A stretch of 64,000 nt of DNA from Flavobacteriaceae bacterium EG-1 (GTDB lineage Bacteria; Bacteroidota; Bacteroidia; Flavobacteriales; Flavobacteriaceae). How positions within the stretch are numbered: position 1 is the first letter of the stretch; every line of letters begins with the position of its first letter. This document shows, piece by piece, positions 8,545 to 15,808 of the stretch. A model generated the notes under the pieces. That model saw only the letters and a program-made list of their open reading frames with translations, was not told the DNA's origin and did not search any database. The stretch is from contig NZ_WJPK01000001.1 in assembly GCF_009649685.1 (NCBI RefSeq), positions 1,182,760 to 1,246,759 on the forward strand, given 5' to 3'. The position numbers and the translations under genes were made by a program.

Positions 8545-9201
8545 TTAGTTCTCTTTATAATATCTATCTAAAATTTCATTTATACTTTTAATTGATTTTT
8601 TTGTCCAATCTAAACGCTTTTCAATTTTCTCATTGGGGCTAAGTCTCCATTTTAAATCAGAACCATTTAATTGCGTTCTTAAGTATTGCAAAATAATTGC
8701 AGCTGAAACCGATATATTTAAACTCTCGGTGAAGCCCAACATGGGTATCTTCAAAAACCCATCTGCCTCTTTAAAAACTACTTCACTCAAACCTTCTCTT
8801 TCCGTTCCAAAGAATAGAGCTGTTTTTTTATTCAGTGTAAATTCATTTAAATGGCAAGAGTTATTATGTGGAGTAGTTGCAATTATTTGATAACCATTAT
8901 TACGTAGTTGATTAATACAATTTCTAGTATTTGAATACCTTATAACATCCACCCACTGCTCTGCTCCCATTGCAATATTTTTGTCTAACCGTTTACCATA
9001 GCGACCTTCGATAACATGAGCCTCTTGAATACCAAAAATTTCACAACTCCGAATAACAGCGCTAGTATTGTGAAGCTGAAATACATCTTCAATAGCAACC
9101 GTAATATATTTAGTTCTATCGTCTAAAATTTTTGCAAAACGATCCTTCCGTTCAGGTGTAATAAATTCCTCTAAATATTTTAAAAGTTGATAGTCAATCA
9201 T
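8545..9201 (-). CDS. trmH: tRNA (guanosine-2'-O-)-methyltransferase TrmH (SpoU family)
   Basis: A SPOUT-class RNA 2'-O-methyltransferase, 218 residues from the start I prefer. Motif 1 is NTSAVIRSCEIFGI, motif 2 ALFFGTEREGLS and motif 3 IPMLGFTESLNISVSAA; together they form the trefoil-knot SAM site. TrmH modifies G18 in the D-loop of tRNAs; the SpoU family is certain but the exact target is inferred. The open frame extends upstream to 9261, but that stretch overlaps the start of the divergent sirtuin gene and encodes an unlikely apolar extension. MIDYQLLKYLEEF at 9201 matches family N-termini. Confidence 0.92.
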   Translation of the reverse strand: MIDYQLLKYLEEFITPERKDRFAKILDDRTKYITVAIEDVFQLHNTSAVIRSCEIFGIQEAHVIEGRYGKRLDKNIAMGAEQWVDVIRYSNTRNCINQLRNNGYQIIATTPHNNSCHLNEFTLNKKTALFFGTEREGLSEVVFKEADGFLKIPMLGFTESLNISVSAAIILQYLRTQLNGSDLKWRLSPNEKIEKRLDWTKKSIKSINEILDRYYKEN

Positions 9202-9235
9202 AATTCGAATATACAAAAACACTATTTTTAGAATT

Positions 9236-9931
9236 ATGAAGAAAAAAATTGTTGTACTCACAGGAGCAGGAATAAGTGCGGAAAGCGGTATAAAAACATT
9301 TAGAGATGCAGATGGTCTCTGGGAAGGACATGATGTTATGGAAGTGGCATCGCCGCAAGGCTTTGCAAATAATCCTGAATTAGTACTGGATTTTTATAAT
9401 CAAAGAAGAAGGCAATTGCTCGATGTCAACCCTAATGCAGCCCATGTTTCACTTGTCTCTCTTGAAGAATTATTTGATGTAACCATCATTACTCAAAATG
9501 TAGATGATTTACATGAACGAGCAGGAAGTTCTAAAGTTCATCATATACATGGCGAACTACTTAAAGTTAGATGTACAAGAAACGAAAATCTAATTCTCAA
9601 TTGGAACAGTGATCTTGTATTAGGAGATTTAAGTAGTGAAGGCTTTCAACTTAGGCCGCACATCGTTTGGTTTGGCGAGCAAGTACCCTTATTGGAAACA
9701 GCAATAGATATAACTTCACAAGCTGATATTCTTATTATTATCGGCACGTCTATGCAAGTATACCCTGCTGCTGGTTTAATTCATGAGGTTACACCAAATA
9801 CACCAATATTTTTTATTGATCCAAAGCCTAGTGTAAGCCAAAATGATTATAGGAATATTAAAATAATTACAGATTCTGCGGTTAACGGAGTACCTAATCT
9901 TGTAACATCTTTGCTTGATACAACAATCTAG
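9236..9931 (+). CDS. cobB: NAD-dependent protein deacylase, sirtuin family (CobB-like) lacking the zinc cysteines
   Basis: A 231-residue sirtuin that removes acyl groups from lysine using NAD+. Visible motifs: GAGIS (10-14), TQNVD (86-90), catalytic His105 in HIHGE, and IVWFGE near 143-148. Tyr54 and Arg57 (YNQR) are the Tyr/Arg pair of class III sirtuins that favour succinyl or malonyl lysine. Unusually, the region between HGEL and RPHIVWFGE holds a single Cys, so the four-Cys zinc site of E. coli CobB is absent. It diverges from trmH across 34 bp and its 3' end overlaps the convergent haem-binding gene by 38 bp. Confidence 0.93.
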   Translation: MKKKIVVLTGAGISAESGIKTFRDADGLWEGHDVMEVASPQGFANNPELVLDFYNQRRRQLLDVNPNAAHVSLVSLEELFDVTIITQNVDDLHERAGSSKVHHIHGELLKVRCTRNENLILNWNSDLVLGDLSSEGFQLRPHIVWFGEQVPLLETAIDITSQADILIIIGTSMQVYPAAGLIHEVTPNTPIFFIDPKPSVSQNDYRNIKIITDSAVNGVPNLVTSLLDTTI

Positions 9932-10367
9932 TAGATTTAGCCCATATCACAACATCATTTCTTTGTTCATCAGTAAGTCGAGCATCATTATGAGTCCATG
10001 TGTATTCCTTTAAAGGCATTTCTTGGTCAGTGACGGTTTCTACAATTTCCTCTAATTTATGATCTTTCTTTTTTGTATCATATGATTCCCACTCCGAAAA
10101 ATTTAAATGTTTTTTTCCATCTTTAATATGATCCGACAACCAAAATGAAACTGGTGCAATATTGTTATACCACGGATACAAAGTATTATTACTATGACAA
10201 TCGTAGCAAGACTGTTCTAGAATTAATTTTACTTCATTTGAGGGATTAGTTTCAGCTAAAAACAACCTTGTATGGTCACCTTGGGTTGTATTCTTTTCAG
10301 GTCTAAAAAATTGTAAAACAACTAAAACTAAAAGCAGGCCCAAAAGTATTTTTTTGAGTAATTTCAT
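9894..10367 (-). CDS. Haem-binding domain protein (CxxCH), membrane anchored
   Basis: A 157-residue protein with an N-terminal membrane helix (about 4-20) and one c-type haem motif CYDCH near 54-58, followed by the Trp/Pro-rich segment (TLYPWYNNIAPVSFWL) typical of the Bacteroidota haem_bd family. It is likely periplasmic and tethered to the inner membrane. The electron-transfer partner is unknown. The 3' end overlaps the sirtuin gene tail-to-tail by 38 bp. A near-match promoter element (TACTTTAG, minus strand, 10402-10409) lies upstream. Confidence 0.85.
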   Translation of the reverse strand: MKLLKKILLGLLLVLVVLQFFRPEKNTTQGDHTRLFLAETNPSNEVKLILEQSCYDCHSNNTLYPWYNNIAPVSFWLSDHIKDGKKHLNFSEWESYDTKKKDHKLEEIVETVTDQEMPLKEYTWTHNDARLTDEQRNDVVIWAKSTRLLYQAKMLQD

Positions 10368-10417
10368 TCCATTATATTAAGTTCAATAATTTGAGGTACA
10401 ACTAAAGTACGATAATA

Positions 10418-10981
10418 ATGACTAAAGCGGATCTTATTATTAAACTAGATTATGTGAATCATACTCGAGAGAAACGAGGTAAAATGTCAGAATTAGTTTT
10501 AATGACGCCCGAATTAATTCCGCTATTATTAGAAGTGGCTTTTGAAAACAATAATCATATATCAGACAAAGCCATTTGGATTACCGAATACACCATAAAA
10601 CAAAATGTAACATTATTACTTCCCCATTTAAATATTTTCACCAAAAATTTGAATAAAATTACAAGAGAAAAGGGCATTAGGCCAATAGCCAAAATGTGCG
10701 AAATATTACTATTAGATTATTACTCAAAAAAAGAAACACTTTCGAAAAAAGCAATAAAAAATATACATTTAAAAAGACTCTATACAGCCTGTTTCGATTG
10801 GTTAATTGGAGCACATAATGTTGCTCCAAAAGCCCATGCGATGACCTGTCTTTATTTATTAGGTCTGGATTATGAATGGATTCACAACGAACTTAAACTA
10901 GTTTTAGAACAAAATTATGCGAATGGCAGTGCAGCATATAAGGCAAGAGCAAGAATGGTTTTAGCTAAAATAAAAGTGTAA
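10418..10981 (+). CDS. Conserved alpha-helical protein upstream of purB, function unknown
   Basis: A 187-residue, all-helical soluble protein of HEAT/ARM-like character (MTPELIPLLLEVAFENN, KAHAMTCLYLLG). It has no signal peptide, membrane segment or catalytic motif that I recognise. It sits 60 bp upstream of purB, and such proteins in related genomes are, in my recollection, sometimes labelled adenylosuccinate lyase by proximity. Nothing in this sequence resembles that enzyme: the signature GSSAMPHKVNP is absent here and present in the next gene. Its own purB-like promoter does not separate it clearly, so partial co-transcription with purB is possible. Confidence 0.75.
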   Translation: MTKADLIIKLDYVNHTREKRGKMSELVLMTPELIPLLLEVAFENNNHISDKAIWITEYTIKQNVTLLLPHLNIFTKNLNKITREKGIRPIAKMCEILLLDYYSKKETLSKKAIKNIHLKRLYTACFDWLIGAHNVAPKAHAMTCLYLLGLDYEWIHNELKLVLEQNYANGSAAYKARARMVLAKIKV

Positions 10982-11013
10982 GAAACAAACTTTCAAACTC
11001 TATTCCTATTAGG

Positions 11014-11021
11014 TATCTTTG
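11014..11021 (+). promoter_or_regulatory. Minus-7 element TATCTTTG of purB
   Basis: Exact TAnnTTTG match with TTC at 10992-10994 in the minus-33 position (19-bp spacing). Transcription would begin about 14 nt before the purB ATG. Confidence 0.6.
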
Positions 11022-11041
11022 CAGCTTTTAATAAACCACCT

Positions 11042-12385
11042 ATGTCTTTAAATCAATTGAATGCCATATCGCCTATAGATGGGCGCTATAGAAACAAAGT
11101 AGATAATCTAGGACCTTTCTTTTCTGAAGAAGCACTAATTAAATACCGTGTTCAAGTAGAAATTGAATACTTTATTGCTTTATGTGAAATTCCGCTACCC
11201 CAATTATCCGAATTTGACAATAGTAAATTTGACACGCTAAGAGAAATATATAAAAATTTTGATACTGCAGATGCACAAGAAATCAAAGACTTAGAAAAGG
11301 TTACTAATCACGATGTAAAAGCGGTCGAATATTTTATTAAAAAGAAATTTGATGTTTTAGGATTAGAGGTTTTTAAAGAATTTATTCATTTTGGATTAAC
11401 TTCTCAAGATATAAACAATACAGCTATTCCACTTTCTATGAAAGAAGCTATGAATGCCGTATATGTACCGCAATATTTTCAATTATTAGAAAAGCTTGAA
11501 GAATTAGTTATTGAATGGGCAGACATATCAATGTTGGCTAGAACACATGGACAACCTGCCTCACCTACCCGTTTAGGAAAAGAAATTGAAGTTTATGTAG
11601 TTCGTTTAAAAGAACAATTTAATTTACTTAATGATATACCCAGCGCTGCAAAGTTTGGTGGCGCAACTGGAAATTATAATGCACATAAAGTTGCTTATCC
11701 CAAAATTGACTGGAAAGCATTTGGACAAAAATTTGTGCAAGAAAAATTAGGTCTTTATCATTCTTTCCCAACGACACAAATAGAGCATTACGATCATATT
11801 GCTGCTTTATTTGATTGTATGAAACGTATTAATACTATAGTAGTAGATTTAGACAGAGATTTCTGGACTTATGTTTCTATGGATTATTTTAAACAGAAAA
11901 TTAAAAAAGGTGAAATAGGATCTTCTGCAATGCCACATAAAGTAAATCCAATAGATTTTGAAAATTCTGAAGGAAACTTGGGAATTGCAAATGCAATCTT
12001 CGAACACCTTTCAGCAAAATTACCAATATCTAGGCTACAACGAGATTTAACTGATAGTACAGTTTTAAGAAATATTGGTGTCCCATTTGCGCATACAATG
12101 ATTGCTTTTCAGTCTACTTTAAAAGGTTTAAATAAGTTGCTTTTAAATGCTGCCAAATTTGAACAAGATTTAGAAAATAATTGGGCGGTAGTTGCTGAAG
12201 CCATTCAAACTATTTTGCGAAGAGAAGGTTATCCTAATCCGTATGAAGCATTAAAGGGATTAACAAGAACTAATGAAAAAATAAATCAACAATCAATTTC
12301 AGGGTTTATAGATACTTTAAATGTTTCTGATATAATTAAAACAGAGCTAAAAGCAATTACACCAAGTAATTATACGGGAATTTAA
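11042..12385 (+). CDS. purB: Adenylosuccinate lyase
   Basis: A 447-residue member of the fumarase/aspartase superfamily that catalyses two fumarate-releasing steps in purine synthesis (SAICAR to AICAR, adenylosuccinate to AMP). Visible blocks: SPIDGRYRNKV at the N-terminus, KVTNHDVKAVEYF near 80-92, HFGLTSQDINN near 118-128, RTHGQPASPT near 165-174, and the superfamily signature GSSAMPHKVNP (293-303). Length agrees with the long E. coli-like PurB type. It has its own promoter and ends at a strong bidirectional terminator. purL lies at the far end of this window, so purine genes are dispersed. Confidence 0.97.
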   Translation: MSLNQLNAISPIDGRYRNKVDNLGPFFSEEALIKYRVQVEIEYFIALCEIPLPQLSEFDNSKFDTLREIYKNFDTADAQEIKDLEKVTNHDVKAVEYFIKKKFDVLGLEVFKEFIHFGLTSQDINNTAIPLSMKEAMNAVYVPQYFQLLEKLEELVIEWADISMLARTHGQPASPTRLGKEIEVYVVRLKEQFNLLNDIPSAAKFGGATGNYNAHKVAYPKIDWKAFGQKFVQEKLGLYHSFPTTQIEHYDHIAALFDCMKRINTIVVDLDRDFWTYVSMDYFKQKIKKGEIGSSAMPHKVNPIDFENSEGNLGIANAIFEHLSAKLPISRLQRDLTDSTVLRNIGVPFAHTMIAFQSTLKGLNKLLLNAAKFEQDLENNWAVVAEAIQTILRREGYPNPYEALKGLTRTNEKINQQSISGFIDTLNVSDIIKTELKAITPSNYTGI

Positions 12386-12406
12386 AATCTAAATATTAAA
12401 CATAAA

Positions 12407-12437
12407 AAAAGACCGCAATCGCGGTCTTTTCTTTTTT
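12407..12437 (+). terminator. Bidirectional terminator between purB and mscS
   Basis: AAAAGACCGC (12407-12416) and GCGGTCTTTT (12421-12430) form a perfect 10-bp stem with a 4-nt loop, flanked by A and T tracts on both sides. It serves the convergent genes. Confidence 0.9.
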
Positions 12438-12452
12438 GTAATTTATTATCAA

Positions 12453-13268
12453 TTAAGCTTCTTTGTGAATTTCGACAGCATGTGGGTAAGGAATTTCGAT
12501 ACCTGCTTTGTCTAAAGCTATTTTACAATTCTCATAAGTTGCAAAGTACACATCCCAATAATGCTCTGGGGTACAATATGGTCTTACTGCAAAGTTTACC
12601 GAACTATCTGCAAGTTCCATAACATTTACAGATGGCGCTGGATCTTTAAGTACTTTAGGATTCGAAGTAAGTACTTCTAACAATACTTCTTTAGTTTTTT
12701 TAATGTCTTCGTCATATCCTACACCAATAACAGTATCTACTCTCATTTTACCTTCAGCAGTATAATTGATAATATTTCCATTAGCCATTGCACCATTAGG
12801 TACTATCGCTAATTTATTATCAGGTGTTACCAATTTAGTGGTGAAAATTTCAATTTCTTTAACCACACCCAAAGTTCCTTGAGCTTCAACCAAATCACCA
12901 ATTTTATAAGGCTTAAATATTATTAAAAGTACACCTCCTGCAAAATTAGAAAGCGAACCTTGTAGTGCTAAACCAATGGCAAGACCAGCTGCAGCAATAA
13001 TAGCAGCAAAACTAGTTGTTTCTACACCTAGTTTAGAAATTACCATTATAATCAAAAAGATTTTAAGAGCCCAACTAACAAGGTTCAAAAGAAATTTTTG
13101 CAAAGATTCATCATAATCTTTTTTCAACATTCCTTTACGCAGAACGCCAATAAGTTTACTAATTATCCATGAGCCTATAATGTAAATGAGAATGGCACCA
13201 ATTACTTTTGGTCCATATTCAGTGACAAATTCTATGCCTTTATTAATCCATACTTGTGCGTCTTCCAT
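12453..13268 (-). CDS. mscS: Small-conductance mechanosensitive ion channel (MscS family)
   Basis: A 271-residue inner-membrane channel that opens on membrane tension and relieves osmotic shock. Three hydrophobic helices (about 17-38, 61-81, 85-110) are followed by the soluble beta domain. The pore-lining third helix shows the Ala/Gly pattern AAIIAAAGLAIGLALQGSLS, then NFAGGVLLIIFKPYKIGD, which is highly typical. VPNGAMANGNIINYT fits the cytoplasmic vestibule. Length is close to E. coli MscS (286). Convergent with purB. Confidence 0.95.
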   Translation of the reverse strand: MEDAQVWINKGIEFVTEYGPKVIGAILIYIIGSWIISKLIGVLRKGMLKKDYDESLQKFLLNLVSWALKIFLIIMVISKLGVETTSFAAIIAAAGLAIGLALQGSLSNFAGGVLLIIFKPYKIGDLVEAQGTLGVVKEIEIFTTKLVTPDNKLAIVPNGAMANGNIINYTAEGKMRVDTVIGVGYDEDIKKTKEVLLEVLTSNPKVLKDPAPSVNVMELADSSVNFAVRPYCTPEHYWDVYFATYENCKIALDKAGIEIPYPHAVEIHKEA

Positions 13269-13376
13269 AATGTACTATAATTTTTTTAGGTTTTCGTTAT
13301 GATTATAAGACACCAAAATAAACAAGAAGTCACAATTTGAAAGATATTTTTTAAAAATTCATAATTTCCTAACATA

Positions 13377-13414
13377 AAAAAAGTCTCATCCAAAAAAATG
13401 AATGAGACTTTTTT
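13377..13414 (-). terminator. Terminator after the ECF sigma / DUF4252 operon
   Basis: AAAAAAGTCTCAT (13377-13389) pairs with ATGAGACTTTTTT (13402-13414), a 13-bp stem with a 12-nt loop. It lies 14 nt beyond the stop of the last DUF4252 gene on the minus strand. Confidence 0.8.
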
Positions 13415-13427
13415 ATAGTTTTTATAT

Positions 13428-13964
13428 CTATTTTAAAAAATCTACTATTTGTTCAAGGCCTTCTCCTTTATAGTTAGATTTTTGTAATGCTTTTAATAGT
13501 TGTGCCAAATGAGCAGGATTCATATTATCACCTAAAATACGTATTAATGCAAAACCATTATCATCGCTACTACCATATATAACAACCTCATCTATAGCAT
13601 CATCATCACCAAGATATTGCACACTTGCTTTACCAGCTCCAAAATTTAATTTCATTAATTCATTAAACTTATCATTTTTCAAAATATTACTTACCACTTT
13701 TTTTTCTGCAGTATACTCAACATCGTTATCTGCGGTTTTTTTGAATGCCAAAATATTCAATTTTTTAAAAGACTTTAAAGCATCTCGCTGTGCTACCGTT
13801 AAATCTGCTTCAGATAAATTTAATACACTTGTAGGCAAATCAAACTTTAAAAAGTTAGGATTATCAGAATTGTCTACATAATATTCTTGAAGGCTTTGGG
13901 TTGAAGAGCAAGCAGTGATTAATACTACACTCCACAATGCTATTAATTTAGAAATTATTTTCAT
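13428..13964 (-). CDS. DUF4252 lipoprotein
   Basis: A 178-residue lipoprotein: the signal peptide ends LITAC with Cys19 as the lipidated residue. The rest matches DUF4252: a helical N-terminus, a central block with NDKFNELMKLNFG, an acidic turn (DDDAIDEVVIYGSSDDNGF) and a C-terminal LRALQK-like helix. DUF4252 proteins are typical outputs of flavobacterial ECF operons; their biochemical function is unknown. It is the last gene of the four-gene operon and ends at a strong hairpin terminator. Confidence 0.85.
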   Translation of the reverse strand: MKIISKLIALWSVVLITACSSTQSLQEYYVDNSDNPNFLKFDLPTSVLNLSEADLTVAQRDALKSFKKLNILAFKKTADNDVEYTAEKKVVSNILKNDKFNELMKLNFGAGKASVQYLGDDDAIDEVVIYGSSDDNGFALIRILGDNMNPAHLAQLLKALQKSNYKGEGLEQIVDFLK

Positions 13965-14050
13965 GATGTTCTTTTTTTGATTGATTTAATAAAGTTAACA
14001 GCAGTCAAATTTTCATTTGACTACTGTTAATAACCTAAAGCTTTTAACGC

Positions 14051-14602
14051 TTACTTTTTCTCTGCTGCTTTGCTCAATTGTTTACCTCCTGGCAAGTCCA
14101 TTTTATCTGTAAGTTTTCCAATTTTACGCAAGTCGATATCGCCAGTTAATGAAAGTAAAACAGTTTCCATATTTTTTCCTTCAATTTTAATATTCTTATC
14201 CGCCATGCCTGTTACAAACATTAAGAGTTCTTTTACATGATCGTCGTCTTTTCCTTCCTTAACATAAAACTTCACATTAGAATCACCGTCACGAACACGC
14301 ATTAATTCCTCGTATGTTGATCCTTTTAATTTAGAGGTCACCCAGCCATTCATATCTTTTGATATAGAATTATTAGCTGTGGTAATTACTCTAAAACTAG
14401 TAATAGACTTTACCAAGCTAAAAAATTCCTGCGCTTCGGGATCATCTGAATCTACGCTAATATTTGCTAACATTTGAAACATTTTAGGCTGCATAGCCAC
14501 AAATGTAACATCGCTATTATCTTCATATTTTTCAAATATATCTTGACTGTATATGAAGGTTGGCAAAAGTGCCAGTAAAAATATTGCTATTTGCTTTTTC
14601 AT
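14051..14602 (-). CDS. DUF4252 exported protein
   Basis: A 183-residue protein from the ATG at 14602. The frame runs 8 codons further up, but MKKQIAIFLLALLPTFIYSQ is a complete signal peptide from this Met. The mature part is another DUF4252 domain, paralogous to the next gene but ending after Gln rather than a lipobox Cys. It is probably a periplasmic partner of the lipoprotein paralogue. Gaps of 46 nt to the anti-sigma gene and 86 nt to the next gene fit one operon. Confidence 0.85.
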   Translation of the reverse strand: MKKQIAIFLLALLPTFIYSQDIFEKYEDNSDVTFVAMQPKMFQMLANISVDSDDPEAQEFFSLVKSITSFRVITTANNSISKDMNGWVTSKLKGSTYEELMRVRDGDSNVKFYVKEGKDDDHVKELLMFVTGMADKNIKIEGKNMETVLLSLTGDIDLRKIGKLTDKMDLPGGKQLSKAAEKK

Positions 14603-14648
14603 TTTATTTATTTTTAATGTTTGCATTTTAATTGATGTAATCTATTTA

Positions 14649-15083
14649 CTATTTATGTATAAATCTTGTGGTGTTTTTCTCAAACTCATCTAAATAAGAA
14701 ATCTGATTCGAACCTTTACTAAAATTTGTGCCAAGCAGTGCTAAAGCCTCTTGCGCTGCTGCAATTTCTTCAGGTGAGTACTGGTCTTCAATTGTTTTAG
14801 GCTGATTAAAATAAAGCCCTGCACAAATTGCGACTGCTCCCGCGGCAGAATACCAACCAAATCGTTTCTTTCTAACCGCAGTAACTTCCGAAACTATTGG
14901 AACCTCTTTGGTAAAACGTTCTTGTTTTGCACTTTTAAAGTATTGAAACATGTCTTTATACTGTTCAAGATGTGGTGCTACACTTTCTTGTGAAAAGTAT
15001 TTATGTAATGTATCTTCTTCAGTAACTGAGGTCTTCGCCTCAAAATACTTTTCTAATAATTTTTCTATGTTATTTAATTCCAT
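14649..15083 (-). CDS. Putative anti-sigma factor (single-pass membrane protein)
   Basis: A 144-residue protein whose N-terminal half is charged and helical (NNIEKLLEKYFEAKTSVTEE), followed by one short membrane segment near 75-90 (WYSAAGAVAICAGLYF) and an extracytoplasmic tail. The layout and the 14-nt overlap with the upstream ECF sigma gene are what identify it as the cognate anti-sigma factor. There is no classical ZAS zinc motif. The N-terminal helix-rich segment would hold the sigma factor at the membrane. The assignment is contextual. Confidence 0.7.
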   Translation of the reverse strand: MELNNIEKLLEKYFEAKTSVTEEDTLHKYFSQESVAPHLEQYKDMFQYFKSAKQERFTKEVPIVSEVTAVRKKRFGWYSAAGAVAICAGLYFNQPKTIEDQYSPEEIAAAQEALALLGTNFSKGSNQISYLDEFEKNTTRFIHK

Positions 15084-15579
15084 AACTATGTTTTTCCACT
15101 AATTTTTCTCTAACCATTTTTCGTGCTCTTGAGAGCGCAACTCTAACTGCCGTAGGTTTCATTTCTAACATTTCAGCAATTTCATCATAATCATACTGTT
15201 CTACATCTCGTAATTGTAATACCATTTTTTGCTGTTCGGGCAAATCTTCCATAATTTTCTGAACCCATATTACACTATCCGATGCCTCTACTTGTTTTTG
15301 TAATGAGCTATTCTCATCGGTATAATTGCTATGAACTAGTTTCAAATTTGATGCCTGTTTCGATTTTAGTCGATCTAGGCAAAAGTTTTTTGTCATGGTC
15401 ATTGCAAAAGCTTCAACATTCTTATATGTGCCAATAACATTTTGCTTAGTCCATAATTTTAACAATACTTCTTGCGTTGCGTCTTCTGCTTCCTCCGTCG
15501 AAACCAATAATCGTTTAGCCATGCGAAAAAGCTTGTCTTTAAAGGGTGTAACAATATTTACAAATTCTGATTGATGCAT
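15070..15579 (-). CDS. ECF-type RNA polymerase sigma factor
   Basis: A 169-residue ECF sigma factor. Region 2 covers about residues 10-75 (KRLLVSTEEAEDATQEVLLKLW, the usual Asp-Ala-x-Gln-Glu core). Region 4 covers about 105-160 (LPEQQKMVLQLRDVEQYDYDEIAEML, then AVRVALSRARKMVRE recognition helix). It heads an operon with an overlapping anti-sigma gene and two DUF4252 genes. About 40 nt upstream lies an AAC-N16-CGTCT promoter of ECF type, which suggests it activates its own operon. The inducing signal is unknown. Confidence 0.93.
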   Translation of the reverse strand: MHQSEFVNIVTPFKDKLFRMAKRLLVSTEEAEDATQEVLLKLWTKQNVIGTYKNVEAFAMTMTKNFCLDRLKSKQASNLKLVHSNYTDENSSLQKQVEASDSVIWVQKIMEDLPEQQKMVLQLRDVEQYDYDEIAEMLEMKPTAVRVALSRARKMVREKLVEKHSYGIK

Positions 15580-15625
15580 TATTTTGATTGATGTTTGGTT
15601 GTCCGTTTATAGGGCTACAATAGGA

Positions 15626-15652
15626 AGACGAATTATATCTAAAATTGTTACA
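15626..15652 (-). promoter_or_regulatory. ECF-type promoter of the sigma/DUF4252 operon
   Basis: On the minus strand TGTAACA (15652-15646) is followed, 16 nt after the AAC, by CGTCT (15630-15626). AAC plus CGTC at this spacing is the general ECF promoter layout. It lies about 47 nt upstream of the sigma start codon. The second ECF gene (57403) has the same arrangement. Confidence 0.6.
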
Positions 15653-15808
15653 AATTATTTTTTTTCACCTCAGAAGTAAGTAATTTCACCACTTTTAGAG
15701 CCAAGTTATAAACCTACATATTTTATAATCATTTTAAAGTAGGGAATAAAAGAACTCGGTTGTTATATTAAAAATTGCTTTTTAATCAAAGAAAGTGAAC
15801 CCAATATT

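Noticed and set aside
8633-8890. 85-codon plus-strand frame inside trmH
   Set aside because: Overlaps the conserved SPOUT motifs of trmH on the other strand; an antisense shadow.
9202-9261. Longer trmH start at 9261
   Set aside because: Would overlap the sirtuin start and add an apolar extension unlike TrmH N-termini; the ATG at 9201 fits.
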